Notes under the pieces: generated by a model
The model's database searches: none
What the model saw: the letters and a program-made list of their open reading frames with translations, nothing else
Told to the model about the DNA's origin: nothing
Part shown: one piece after another, positions 34,794 through 42,508 of the stretch
Layout: each line of letters starts with the position of its first letter
How positions within the stretch are numbered: position 1 is the first letter of the stretch
Program-made: the position numbers and the translations under genes
NCBI RefSeq assembly: GCF_004135975.1
Contig: NZ_CP026538.1
Span: 1,984,001 to 2,048,000 of the forward strand
Direction of reading: 5' to 3'
Length of the DNA stretch: 64,000 nt
Source of the DNA: Solidesulfovibrio carbinolicus
Lineage (GTDB): Bacteria > Desulfobacterota > Desulfovibrionia > Desulfovibrionales > Desulfovibrionaceae

Positions 34794-35389
34794 GGCCGCA
34801 GCAACCCTTCCAGAAGATCCGGGCGCGGCCAGTGGCCGCCGGGGTGGACAACGTGAGCCGCTCCGGGCAGGGCGGCCAGGACCTTGTCCACGGCCGAGGC
34901 CCGCACGATGCGGTCGGCCGTGCCGGAAACGACGGTCACATGGCCGGCGGCGACATCGGGCACGGCCGCTTCGGAGGCCAGCAGATAGTCGAGCCCGGCC
35001 GCAAGCGCCCCGGTCCAGGCCGGATCGTAGGTCGGCGGCGCGTCCACGGCGCAGTTTTGCCAGAATGCAGCGATGGTTGCCGCCGGATCGGCCTTCATGC
35101 CGGCGGCCATGGCCCGCACGGCGCGGGGGGGATAGCAGTCGGCGAAACGCAGAAAGGGCGCGATAAGCACAACCTTCCCATAGCGCAGGAAAAGGGTCGA
35201 AGCGTGCTTGAGAATGATATGCGCGCCCGTGGACCAGCCGGCCAGGACGTCGCCGCCTGCCAAAAGCCTGCTGACCACAAAGGCCTCGTCGCCGTCCAGA
35301 AACGGCGCGACAAAACGCGTGCGGCCCGAAAGGCCCGGAAACAGCGCCTCGGGACCGGCAAAGCCGGAGCAGAAAACCGTTTGCGTCAT
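34790..35389 (-). CDS. Alpha/beta hydrolase, probable pimeloyl-ACP methyl ester esterase
   Basis: 199 residues. The nucleophile elbow is LAGWSTGAHIIL (GxSxG with Ser), an Asp lies in VVSGTADRIV and the His in VVHPGGHWPRPDLL, giving a plausible catalytic triad. It overlaps bioF by 4 bp upstream and bioC by 4 bp downstream (both ATGA), so it is part of the biotin operon. By position it should remove the methyl group that BioC adds, as BioH or BioG do. It is shorter than E. coli BioH (256 aa) and I cannot assign it to a named isozyme. Start at 35389 chosen by overlap and by N-terminal strand TQTVFCSGFAG. Confidence 0.75.
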   Translation of the reverse strand: MTQTVFCSGFAGPEALFPGLSGRTRFVAPFLDGDEAFVVSRLLAGGDVLAGWSTGAHIILKHASTLFLRYGKVVLIAPFLRFADCYPPRAVRAMAAGMKADPAATIAAFWQNCAVDAPPTYDPAWTGALAAGLDYLLASEAAVPDVAAGHVTVVSGTADRIVRASAVDKVLAALPGAAHVVHPGGHWPRPDLLEGLLRP

Positions 35390-36564
35390 GGGAAAAAGGA
35401 AACCCGGAGCCTGGAAAATCCGAGGCGAATGTGTTTGAGGTCGTCGTCGGTGAGATCGGCCCGCAGCGACAGCCGCAGCCGCGCCGTGCCCAGGGGCACG
35501 GTCGGCGGACGCACGGCGGCCACGAGCAGGCCCTCGGCCCGCAGCAAAGCCTGGGCATGAAGCGCCACGCGATTTCTGCCGCAATAGACCGGGATGATCT
35601 GGGTGGTCGAACCCATGGTGTCAAAGCCCAAACTGTCCAGATGGTCGCGAATCTGCCGGGAGATGCGCATGAGCCGCGCCCCAAGGCCGGGGTTGGCCTT
35701 GACGTGGCGCAGGGCGGCCAGCCCGGCGGCCAACACGGCCGGCGGCAGGGCCGTGGAAAAAATAAACGAACGGCCCTTGTTGCGCAGCAGTTCAATGGTC
35801 TCCACCCGGGCGGCCACGTAGCCGCCAAGGGACCCCAACGCCTTGCTCATGGTGCCCACCTGGACGTCCACGTCGTCGGAGAGCCCCAGCGCCGCCACCA
35901 GCCCGCGCCCCCGGCCGAGCACGCCCATGGCGTGGGCCTCGTCCACCACGACCAGCGCCCCGTGGGTTTTGCCAAGCTCGACCAATCGCGCTAAGGGAGC
36001 CACGTCGCCGTCCATGCTGAAAACCGTGTCCGTGACGATGATTTTTTTCTCGGCCAGGGCTTCGCGGTCGAGCAAGCGGGAAAGATGCTCCATGTCGAGG
36101 TGCTTGTAGCGCACGAGCCGCGCCCCGGAGAGCAGGATGCCGTCGATGATGCTGGCGTGGTTTAAGCGATCGGAAAAAACCACCGTATGGCGGTCGGCCA
36201 GGGACGTGAACACGGCCAGATTGGCGGCGTAGCCGCTGCCAGTCACCAGGGCCGCTTCCTGGTATTTGAAGGTGGCCAGTTCCGCTTCCAGGGTTTCGGC
36301 CAGGGCGAAGTTGCCGGTAATGAGCCGCGAGGCTCCGGACGAACAGCCGTGGCGCGTGGCGGCCTTGATGGACGCCTCGATGAGGTCCGGGTGGTGGGAC
36401 AGGCCGAGGTAGTTGTTGGAGGCGAGGTTAAGGAGCTTCGCGCCGGAGTAGACAACCTCCCGGGCCGCGCCGTCGTCCACGGGCGGAATGGTCCGGTAGC
36501 TGTCCGAATTGCGGAGTTTCGCCGCTTCGGGCACGATGTATTTGCCGAAAAAGGATGTGCTCAT
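35386..36564 (-). CDS. bioF: 8-amino-7-oxononanoate synthase
   Basis: 392 residues of the alpha-oxoamine synthase family: LLNLASNNYLGLSHHPDL, GCSSGASRLITGN, VVVDEAHAMGVLGRGRGL and the PLP-lysine motif GTMSKALGSLGG. It condenses pimeloyl-ACP with alanine. Its start codon (36564-36562) shares the CATG tetranucleotide with the possible bioA start on the other strand; GGAAACG lies upstream inside bioA. First gene of the minus-strand biotin operon. Confidence 0.92.
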   Translation of the reverse strand: MSTSFFGKYIVPEAAKLRNSDSYRTIPPVDDGAAREVVYSGAKLLNLASNNYLGLSHHPDLIEASIKAATRHGCSSGASRLITGNFALAETLEAELATFKYQEAALVTGSGYAANLAVFTSLADRHTVVFSDRLNHASIIDGILLSGARLVRYKHLDMEHLSRLLDREALAEKKIIVTDTVFSMDGDVAPLARLVELGKTHGALVVVDEAHAMGVLGRGRGLVAALGLSDDVDVQVGTMSKALGSLGGYVAARVETIELLRNKGRSFIFSTALPPAVLAAGLAALRHVKANPGLGARLMRISRQIRDHLDSLGFDTMGSTTQIIPVYCGRNRVALHAQALLRAEGLLVAAVRPPTVPLGTARLRLSLRADLTDDDLKHIRLGFSRLRVSFFP

Positions 36565-37906
36565 GTCTCACGTTTCCGGGAAGGCGGCCATGCGGATCTG
36601 GCACCCATGCACCCAGATGAAGGACCACGAGAAGCATCCTCCCGTCTTTATCGACCGGGGTCAAGGGATTTACCTCTACGACCGCCAGGGAAAGTCCTAT
36701 ATCGACGCCATTTCCTCGTGGTGGGTCAACCTTTTTGGCCACGCCAACCCGCGCATCGCCCGGGCCGTGACCGAGCAGCTCACGCGCCTGGAGCACGTGA
36801 TTTTCGCCGGCTGCACCCACGCCCCGGCCGAGGAACTGGCCGAGCGGCTGCTGGCCGTGGCCCCCGAAGGGCTTACGCGCGTCTTTTTCGCCGACAACGG
36901 CTCCTGCGCCGTGGAAGCGGCGCTCAAGATGAGCCACGCCTATTGGCGCAACCTCGGCCGTGCCGAGAAGTGCAAGTTCATTTATCTGTCCAATGGCTAC
37001 CACGGCGAAACGGCCGGAGCCCTTGGCGTATGCGGCGACCGGCTCTACGCCGCGCCGTTCGCGCCCCTTGTCGTGCCGCAAATCGAAGTCGCCGGCCCGG
37101 AATGCCACGCCTGCCCGCTGGGACTTGCGCGCGAAACGTGCGCCGCCGAGTGCGTTGGCGGCATGGAAGCGGCCATCCAGGCCCACGCGGCCGAACTGTC
37201 CGGCGTCATCATCGAACCGCTGGTGCAGTGCGCCGGGAGCTTCCGGATGCATCCGCCGGCCTATCTGGCCAGGCTGCGCCAAGCGACGGCCGCCGCCGGC
37301 TGCCATCTCATCGCCGACGAAATTGCCGTGGGTTTCGGGCGCACGGGAACCATGTTCGCCTGCGAGCAGGCCGGGATAACGCCGGACTTCATGTGCCTGT
37401 CCAAGGGCATCACCAGCGGCACGCTGCCGCTATCGGTGGTGCTGACCGGCGACGCCGTGTTCGACGCCTTCTACCACGACTACCACGACGACAAGGCATT
37501 CCTGCACAGCCACAGCTACACCGGCAATCCGCTGGCCTGCGCCGCCGCCTGCGAAACCCTGCGCATTTTCGAGGAAGACGACGTCATCGCCGTCAACCGG
37601 CCCAAGATCGCCCATCTGCAAGCCGCCGTGCGCCAGCGTTTCGCCGGGCACAAGCACGTGTCCGACATCCGCTCCACAGGCTGGATCACGGCCGTGTCCC
37701 TGGCCGCCGATCCGGCTGCCGGCCGGGCTTTCGACCCGCTTGAGCGCACGGGATTTCGCATTTACCGCGAGGCCATCAAGCGCGGGGCCTGGTTGCGAAA
37801 CCTCGGCGACATGGTTTATTTTATGCCGCCCTACGTGATCACGCTGGAAGAAATCGACAGGTTGACCGACATCGCGTTGGATGCGGTCGAGGCGGTGCTT
37901 GGATGA
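36563..37906 (+). CDS. bioA: Adenosylmethionine-8-amino-7-oxononanoate aminotransferase
   Basis: 447 residues, class III aminotransferase: IWHPCTQMKDHE, SSWWVNLFGHANPRI, FFADNGSCAVEAALKM, DEIAVGFGRTGTMFACEQAG and the PLP lysine in MCLSKGITSGTLPLS, then HSYTGNPLACAAA. It converts KAPA to DAPA using SAM. A second start at 36590 (MRIWHPC) has the better ribosome binding site GGGAAGG and would leave 25 bp to bioF. The gene overlaps bioD by ATGA. Confidence 0.92.
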   Translation: MSHVSGKAAMRIWHPCTQMKDHEKHPPVFIDRGQGIYLYDRQGKSYIDAISSWWVNLFGHANPRIARAVTEQLTRLEHVIFAGCTHAPAEELAERLLAVAPEGLTRVFFADNGSCAVEAALKMSHAYWRNLGRAEKCKFIYLSNGYHGETAGALGVCGDRLYAAPFAPLVVPQIEVAGPECHACPLGLARETCAAECVGGMEAAIQAHAAELSGVIIEPLVQCAGSFRMHPPAYLARLRQATAAAGCHLIADEIAVGFGRTGTMFACEQAGITPDFMCLSKGITSGTLPLSVVLTGDAVFDAFYHDYHDDKAFLHSHSYTGNPLACAAACETLRIFEEDDVIAVNRPKIAHLQAAVRQRFAGHKHVSDIRSTGWITAVSLAADPAAGRAFDPLERTGFRIYREAIKRGAWLRNLGDMVYFMPPYVITLEEIDRLTDIALDAVEAVLG

Positions 37907-38508
37907 AACGCTATTTCATTACCGGAACCGGAACCGGCATCGGCAAGACGGTGTTTTCGGCCCTTTTCGCCAAGGAACTCCTGGGTCAGGGCCAGCGGGT
38001 GCGCTACGTCAAACCCGTGGCCACGGGCTATCCCGAAGACGACGACGCGGCCTGGGTGGCCGGGCAGGCCGGGCTTGCGGCGGACGAGGCGCTCACGCTC
38101 TACACGGCGGCCGAGCCGGCTTCGCCGTGTTTCGTGTTCGATCCCTTTCCCTTCGCACAGTGCGTGGCCCGCATCGAGGCGGCGGCCGAAGGCTGCGACG
38201 TGCTGTTGGTGGAAAGCGCCGGCGGCCTGGCCGTGCCCCTTGGGCAGCGGCGCTATAATTACCATTTCGCCCTGGAACTCGGGCTGGAGACGATTCTGGT
38301 CGTCCCCAACCGCCTGGGCTGTCTGTCCGACGCCATCGTCTACGGCCATTTCGCCAAGCGGCACAAGCTGGCGCTGACGGCCATCGCCATAAACGACCAT
38401 TTCGCGGCCAGCTCCCGCGAAGGGGACCGCAATGTGGCGGTTATTGCCGGAGAGTATCCCAGCCAGACGATCTATCGGTATGATGAGGCGCTGTCGTTGC
38501 TGGCGTAA
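37903..38508 (+). CDS. bioD: Dethiobiotin synthetase
   Basis: 201 residues. P-loop FITGTGTGIGKTVFSALFA at the N-terminus, KPVATGYPEDDDA, LLVESAGGLAVPLG and VPNRLGCLSDAIVYG match BioD. It closes the ureido ring of dethiobiotin with CO2 and ATP. Coupled to bioA by a 4-bp overlap. bioB, which makes biotin from dethiobiotin, is not in this window. Confidence 0.92.
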   Translation: MKRYFITGTGTGIGKTVFSALFAKELLGQGQRVRYVKPVATGYPEDDDAAWVAGQAGLAADEALTLYTAAEPASPCFVFDPFPFAQCVARIEAAAEGCDVLLVESAGGLAVPLGQRRYNYHFALELGLETILVVPNRLGCLSDAIVYGHFAKRHKLALTAIAINDHFAASSREGDRNVAVIAGEYPSQTIYRYDEALSLLA

Positions 38509-38516
38509 TGGGAAAA

Positions 38517-38546
38517 CGCCCGGGGAAACGGCTGTCTCCCCGGGCG
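38517..38546. terminator. Stem-loop between convergent bioD and ADH synthase genes
   Basis: CGCCCGGGGA/TCCCCGGGCG stem with a 10-base loop. On the minus strand TTTTCCC follows, so it serves the aldolase-like gene; on the plus strand no T-run follows. A second small dyad, ACGGGAAATATCCCGT, lies at 38555-38570. Confidence 0.7.
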
Positions 38547-38575
38547 TCGCAAGGACGGGAAATATCCCGTTTACG

Positions 38576-39376
38576 TCATCCCTGGGCCAGCATCTCCATG
38601 GCCTCGTCCACACTTTTCCCATCATGCACGATGGCCGTGACGGCCCCCAGAAGTTCGGCCGGGTCCGGGGCCTGGAAAATGTTGCGGCCAACCGACAGGC
38701 CCGCGCCGCCGGCGGCCAGGCTGTCGGCGATCATGGTCAAAAAGCCGCGCGTGGAGTCGGTCTTGGGGCCGCCGGCGATGACCACCGGCACGCAGCAGCC
38801 GCCGACCACCTTGGCGAAGCTGTCCGGGTCGCCGGTGTAGGGCACCTTGACGATGTCCGCGCCCAGCTCATTGCCGACCCGGGCGCAGTGGGCGACGACG
38901 TCGGCGTCGAACTCGTTGGCGATCTTCGGGCCGCGGGCGTACATCATGGCCAAAACCGGGATGCCCCAGGACACGGCCGCCTCGGTGACGCGGCCCATGT
39001 CGTCGAGCATCTTGGATTCGGCGGCGTCGCCGAGATTGACGTGGACCGACACGGCGTCGGCGCCCAGGCGCATGGCCTCTTCCACGGTGCACACCAGGGT
39101 CTTGGCGTTGGGGAAGGGCGACAGGCTGGTGCTGGCCGAAAGATGGATAATGAGGCCCACGTCGCGGCCGCGCGCCCGGTGGCCGCAGCGCACAACGCCC
39201 TTGTGCATGAGCACGGCGTTGGCCCCGCCGGCCACGATGTTGGTGACGGCGTCGCGCATGTCGGCGATGCCCTCGATGGGGCCCACGGAGACGCCGTGAT
39301 CCAGCGGCACGATGATGGTGCGGCCGGTGTCGCGGTTGACGATGCGTTCCAGACGGATGGATTTGCCGATGGTCAT
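38576..39376 (-). CDS. 2-amino-3,7-dideoxy-D-threo-hept-6-ulosonate (ADH) synthase
   Basis: 266 residues of the DhnA-type class I aldolase family and very close in pattern to Methanocaldococcus MJ0400: RLERIFNR-like [63 protein letters not shown] and the Schiff-base Lys in [17 protein letters not shown] synthase starts the alternative route to 3-dehydroquinate used by methanogens and desulfovibrios instead of DAHP synthase. GGAG precedes the ATG. No dehydroquinate synthase II gene is adjacent here. Confidence 0.88.
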   Translation of the reverse strand: MTIGKSIRLERIVNRDTGRTIIVPLDHGVSVGPIEGIADMRDAVTNIVAGGANAVLMHKGVVRCGHRARGRDVGLIIHLSASTSLSPFPNAKTLVCTVEEAMRLGADAVSVHVNLGDAAESKMLDDMGRVTEAAVSWGIPVLAMMYARGPKIANEFDADVVAHCARVGNELGADIVKVPYTGDPDSFAKVVGGCCVPVVIAGGPKTDSTRGFLTMIADSLAAGGAGLSVGRNIFQAPDPAELLGAVTAIVHDGKSVDEAMEMLAQG

Positions 39377-39428
39377 GGTCGATCTCCTTGGCGGTTTTTC
39401 GCCTGGGACCCGGCCCCGGTCGGCTCAT

Positions 39429-39465
39429 GAAAAAAGGGCCGCCGGGCAATCTGCCCGCGGCCCTT
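39429..39465 (-). terminator. Rho-independent terminator
   Basis: AAGGGCCGC/GCGGCCCTT outer stem with a CGGGCA/TGCCCG inner stem, followed on the minus strand by TTTTTTC. It ends transcription from the secreted protein gene at 39623-40012, upstream of the ADH synthase gene. Confidence 0.85.
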
Positions 39466-39491
39466 GTCGGCGGTGTTTTCGGGAGCGGCCT

Positions 39492-39590
39492 TTAATCGGC
39501 CGCGCCACCCGCCAAGCCGCGAGCGCGAAGGCCGTAATAATAATACGGTCCGAAGGAAACGGTGCGCAGGGCGGTCTGACGAGCGTTCAT
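39492..39590 (-). CDS. Possible 32-residue peptide
   Basis: MNARQTALRTVSFGPYYYYG then LRARGLAGGAAD. It lies between the secreted Cys-rich gene and its terminator on the same transcript. No good ribosome binding site is visible, so it may be untranslated 3' region; the PYYYYG run and stop placed just before the terminator are the only arguments for coding. Confidence 0.2.
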   Translation of the reverse strand: MNARQTALRTVSFGPYYYYGLRARGLAGGAAD

Positions 39591-39622
39591 GGCGGTATAA
39601 GTGCCCCAATCCGGCCGGCCCG

Positions 39623-40012
39623 TCAAGAGCCGGAGTAGCCGGACGGCGGCAGGGTTTCCGGAGGGGCCGGGGCGACCAAGCCTTCGTTCAAGATCCGTTG
39701 GGCGTCCTGCTGGGGGCCGGCTCCGGGCGTCATGATGTTGTTGCCGGAGATGCCCGGGGCGACCTGCCAGCCTTTTTGCCAGTGGCCGGATTGGCTCGGG
39801 TAGAAGCGGGCGGCGTCGCAGCGGCCCTGGCAGGCCGGGCAGGACTGGTTGCACCACTGGGACGGCGAGAAGTCGGCGGCCTGGCCGGTGTCGATGACGC
39901 AGACCTCGCGGCCGGCGGCGTCCACGCAGGTAAACAGTCCGTAGGCCTGGGCCTGTCCGGTCAGACAGCAGACAAAGGCGGCAATGGCCAGCAAACGCGT
40001 ACACAAAAGCAT
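39623..40012 (-). CDS. Secreted Cys-rich protein, unknown function
   Basis: 129 residues: signal peptide (LLAIAAFVCCLTGQAQA), then FTCVDAAGREVCVIDTG and WCNQSCPACQGRCDAARFYP, six Cys after the signal that could form disulfides in the periplasm, and a Pro/Gly tail. The QSCPACQGRC cluster is not a known metal or redox motif I can assign. The ATG at 40012 follows GGAGGGAGCC. It ends about 160 bp before a strong terminator. Confidence 0.65.
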   Translation of the reverse strand: MLLCTRLLAIAAFVCCLTGQAQAYGLFTCVDAAGREVCVIDTGQAADFSPSQWCNQSCPACQGRCDAARFYPSQSGHWQKGWQVAPGISGNNIMTPGAGPQQDAQRILNEGLVAPAPPETLPPSGYSGS

Positions 40013-40189
40013 GGCTCCCTCCTCCTTGTCGTTGGCCCTCCAGCGCAGTTCCGGGGATTTTCCCTCTGCCCAAAGAGCCATATGTCGACGCGTCTCCAAT
40101 CCCTCCCCTTTATCCCCTTTCGGGGGGCCGGGGGGGCGGTCGGCCCTCGGCCGCCGGAGGCATCTTCCTCTTCTCTTCTCACTCTCTCT

Positions 40190-41440
40190 CTACGCTAACC
40201 GTTCGATGTCCGCGCCGACGTTTTGCAGTTTCACTTCCATGGCTTCGTAGCCCCGGTCGAGGTGGTAGACGCGCTGGATGAGCGTCTCGCCCTTGGCGGC
40301 AAGGCCGGCCAGCACCAGCGAGGCGCTGGCCCGCAGATCGGAAGCCATGACCGGCGCGCCGGTGAGCGATCCGACGCCCCGGATAAAGGCGGTCTGGGAC
40401 GAGATGCGGATCTGCGCGCCCAGGCGCACGAGTTCCTGGACGTGCATGAAGCGGTTTTCGAAAATGGTTTCGCGGATGGAACTTGAGCCTGCGGCCACGC
40501 ACATAAGGGCCATGATCTGGGCTTGGACGTCGGTGGGGAAGCCCGGGTAGACCTGGGTGGCCACGTCGACGCCCACGAGCTGGCCCTGGCGGCGCACGGC
40601 CACGCCGGCGTTGGTGGCTTCGATGACCACGCCCATTTCCCGCAGTTTGGAGACGACCGCGTCGAGTTCCATGAACGGGCAGCATTCCAGGTGCAGCTCG
40701 CCGCCGGTGATGGCGGCGGCGATCATGTAGGTGGCGGCTTCGATGCGGTCGGGCATGACGGCGTAGCGGCCGCCGCCAAGGCTGGGGACGCCTTCGATGG
40801 TGATGACCGAGGTGCCGTGGCCGGTGATTTTCGCGCCCATGGCGTTGAGGAAGTCGGCCAGATCGGCCACTTCGGGTTCGCGGGCGGCATTTTCGAGGAT
40901 GGTCGTGCCTTCGGCCAGGCTGGCGGCCATGAGCAGGTTTTCCGTGCCGCCGACGGTGGGGAAGTCGAAGACGATGTGCGCGCCGGTGAGCCGGTCGCAG
41001 CGGCCTTCGATGTAGCCGGCCTCCAGGGTGAAGGTCGCGCCCATTTTTTCCAGCGCCGTCAGGTGCAGGTTGACGGGCCGGGCGCCGATGGCGCAGCCGC
41101 CGGGCAGGGCCACCCGGGCGCGGCCGGTGCGGGCGAGCAGGGGGCCAAGGACCAGCACCGAGGCGCGCATGGTGCGCACGAGGTCGTAGGGGGCCTCGGG
41201 ATTGAGGTTCGCGGCCGGCTCCATGATCACGGTGTTGCCCTCAAAGGTGGAAGGGCAGCCGAGGATTTCGTTGAGTTTCAGCGTCGTATGGATGTCGCGC
41301 AGGCGCGGGACGTTTTCGACGACGGTTTTTTCGGTCAGAAGCGGCGCGGCCAGCAGGATGGGCAGGGCGGCGTTTTTCGAGCCGCTGACCCGGATGGGGC
41401 CGTTAAGGGGCTTGCCGCCCCGAATGAGCAGTTTATCCAT
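40190..41440 (-). CDS. murA: UDP-N-acetylglucosamine 1-carboxyvinyltransferase
   Basis: 416 residues of the EPSP-synthase fold. [16 protein letters not shown] is followed by [14 protein letters not shown], the catalytic Cys in [13 protein letters not shown], and [14 protein letters not shown]. It transfers enolpyruvate to UDP-GlcNAc, the first committed step of peptidoglycan synthesis, in the cytoplasm; the Cys form is fosfomycin-sensitive. AAGGACC precedes the ATG at 41440. A longer frame upstream crosses the tRNA-His gene and is rejected. Confidence 0.95.
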   Translation of the reverse strand: MDKLLIRGGKPLNGPIRVSGSKNAALPILLAAPLLTEKTVVENVPRLRDIHTTLKLNEILGCPSTFEGNTVIMEPAANLNPEAPYDLVRTMRASVLVLGPLLARTGRARVALPGGCAIGARPVNLHLTALEKMGATFTLEAGYIEGRCDRLTGAHIVFDFPTVGGTENLLMAASLAEGTTILENAAREPEVADLADFLNAMGAKITGHGTSVITIEGVPSLGGGRYAVMPDRIEAATYMIAAAITGGELHLECCPFMELDAVVSKLREMGVVIEATNAGVAVRRQGQLVGVDVATQVYPGFPTDVQAQIMALMCVAAGSSSIRETIFENRFMHVQELVRLGAQIRISSQTAFIRGVGSLTGAPVMASDLRASASLVLAGLAAKGETLIQRVYHLDRGYEAMEVKLQNVGADIERLA

Positions 41441-41593
41441 GAACGAGGTCCTTGGGGGGTTGGTGGGATGCGGCGAGAAACGACGGGCCGCCCGAGAGAA
41501 GACGATAGCGCGGCGGGTCCTTTTGGGCAAGAGAAGGAAAAAACTGTTGACACCGGGCCGGGGGTTGGGTAGATGACTTCTCCTTCGTCCATG

Positions 41594-41669
41594 GTGGCTG
41601 TAGCTCAGTTGGTAGAGTCCCAGGTTGTGGCCCTGGTTGTCGTGGGTTCGAGCCCCATCAGTCACCCCA
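41594..41669 (+). tRNA. tRNA-His(GTG)
   Basis: Cloverleaf with acceptor GTGGCTG/CAGTCAC (one G-U), D arm GCTCAGTTGGTAGAG, anticodon stem CCAGG/CCTGG around TTGTGGC, and T arm GTGGGTTCGAGCCCC. Anticodon GTG. A G at 41593 supplies the -1 residue typical of tRNA-His. CCA is encoded at 41667-41669. Confidence 0.97.
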
Positions 41670-41681
41670 GCAATTTTCCTT

Positions 41682-41716
41682 GAAAAAGGCCCGGTTAACC
41701 GCCGGGCCTTTTTTGT
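41682..41716 (+). terminator. Rho-independent terminator of tRNA-His
   Basis: AAAAGGCCCGG/CCGGGCCTTTT stem with a 7-base loop and a downstream T-rich tail (TTTTTTGTTTTTT). Confidence 0.9.
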
Positions 41717-41742
41717 TTTTTCGGGCCAGCGGAGCGGCGAGA

Positions 41743-41773
41743 CAAACAAAAGCCCCGGACGAGCCGGGGCTTT
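41743..41773 (-). terminator. Terminator of the chemotaxis operon
   Basis: AAAGCCCCGG/CCGGGGCTTT stem with a 4-base loop; TTTTGTTTG follows on the minus strand. It lies 27 bp after the cheY-like stop codon. Confidence 0.8.
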
Positions 41774-41799
41774 ATGGTCGGGAGCGGGAATAAGGGCCG

Positions 41800-42162
41800 C
41801 TAACGCAGCACCTTCTTGACCACGGCCAGGAGCTGGTCCGGGGTGAAGGGTTTGACGATCCAGCCCGTGGCCCCGGCGGACTTGCCTTCGGCCTTTTTGC
41901 CGGCCTGGGACTCGGTGGTCAGCATGACCACCGGGATGAATTTGTAGGCGGCCTGGGCCCGGATGCCCTTGATGAGGCCAATGCCGTCGAGATTGGGCAT
42001 ATTGAGATCGGTGATCACCATGTCGATGGTGCCGGACATCTTGGAAAGCGCGTCCTTGCCGTCCGAGGCTTCGATGACGTCGTAGCCTTCCTTTTTGAGC
42101 GTCATGGCGACCATTTGTCTGACGCTGGCCGAATCGTCCACGGTCATGATGCGTTTGGCCAT
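41800..42162 (-). CDS. CheY-like single-domain response regulator
   Basis: 120 residues, receiver domain only: acidic pocket in VDDSASVRQ, phosphoacceptor Asp52 in [12 protein letters not shown], Thr in VVMLTTES and Lys in [10 protein letters not shown]. Last gene of the cheW-MCP-cheA-STAS-cheY operon and the likely phosphate acceptor of that CheA. The motif [11 protein letters not shown] resembles the CheY type found with non-flagellar or alternative chemosensory clusters. Start 42162 is adjacent to the STAS stop. Confidence 0.9.
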   Translation of the reverse strand: MAKRIMTVDDSASVRQMVAMTLKKEGYDVIEASDGKDALSKMSGTIDMVITDLNMPNLDGIGLIKGIRAQAAYKFIPVVMLTTESQAGKKAEGKSAGATGWIVKPFTPDQLLAVVKKVLR

Positions 42163-42163
42163 C

Positions 42164-42487
42164 TTAATCCTCGTCGGAGAAGAAGTTTGCGAGTTTGGGC
42201 GTGCGGGCAAAACCCGAAACGCGCGCGGCGGCCAGGGCCGCCGGGGAAACCGGTCCATGGCGGCGAAGGCTCCCGCCGTTTTGTTCCAGGGTGAGAGCCG
42301 TTGCCAGGAGCAGTTGCAGGAAAGTGATGTCGGCTTCCTCGACTCCGGAAACATCAAGGCTTAGCACGGTGTTCGCGGAAACGGCCTCAAGCAGCGCTTG
42401 CCGCAAGGCGGCCGCATGTTCCACCGTGCATTTGCCGGTCACGGCGTAGACGGGCTTGCCGCCTTGTTCCAATCGGGTCAGTTCCAT
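42164..42487 (-). CDS. STAS-domain protein in chemotaxis operon
   Basis: 107 residues. The first 85 residues fit a STAS fold: YAVTGKCTVEHAAALRQALL, then LSLDVSGVEEADITFLQLLL. The usual phosphorylated Ser/Thr position is replaced (EEADITFLQ rather than DSSGL), as in the STAS proteins often found between cheA and cheY genes, so it may act as a binding partner rather than a phosphoswitch. GGAG precedes the ATG. It lies 21 bp after cheA. Confidence 0.75.
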   Translation of the reverse strand: MELTRLEQGGKPVYAVTGKCTVEHAAALRQALLEAVSANTVLSLDVSGVEEADITFLQLLLATALTLEQNGGSLRRHGPVSPAALAAARVSGFARTPKLANFFSDED

Positions 42488-42508
42488 GGGCGCTCCTCGT
42501 AAACCCGG

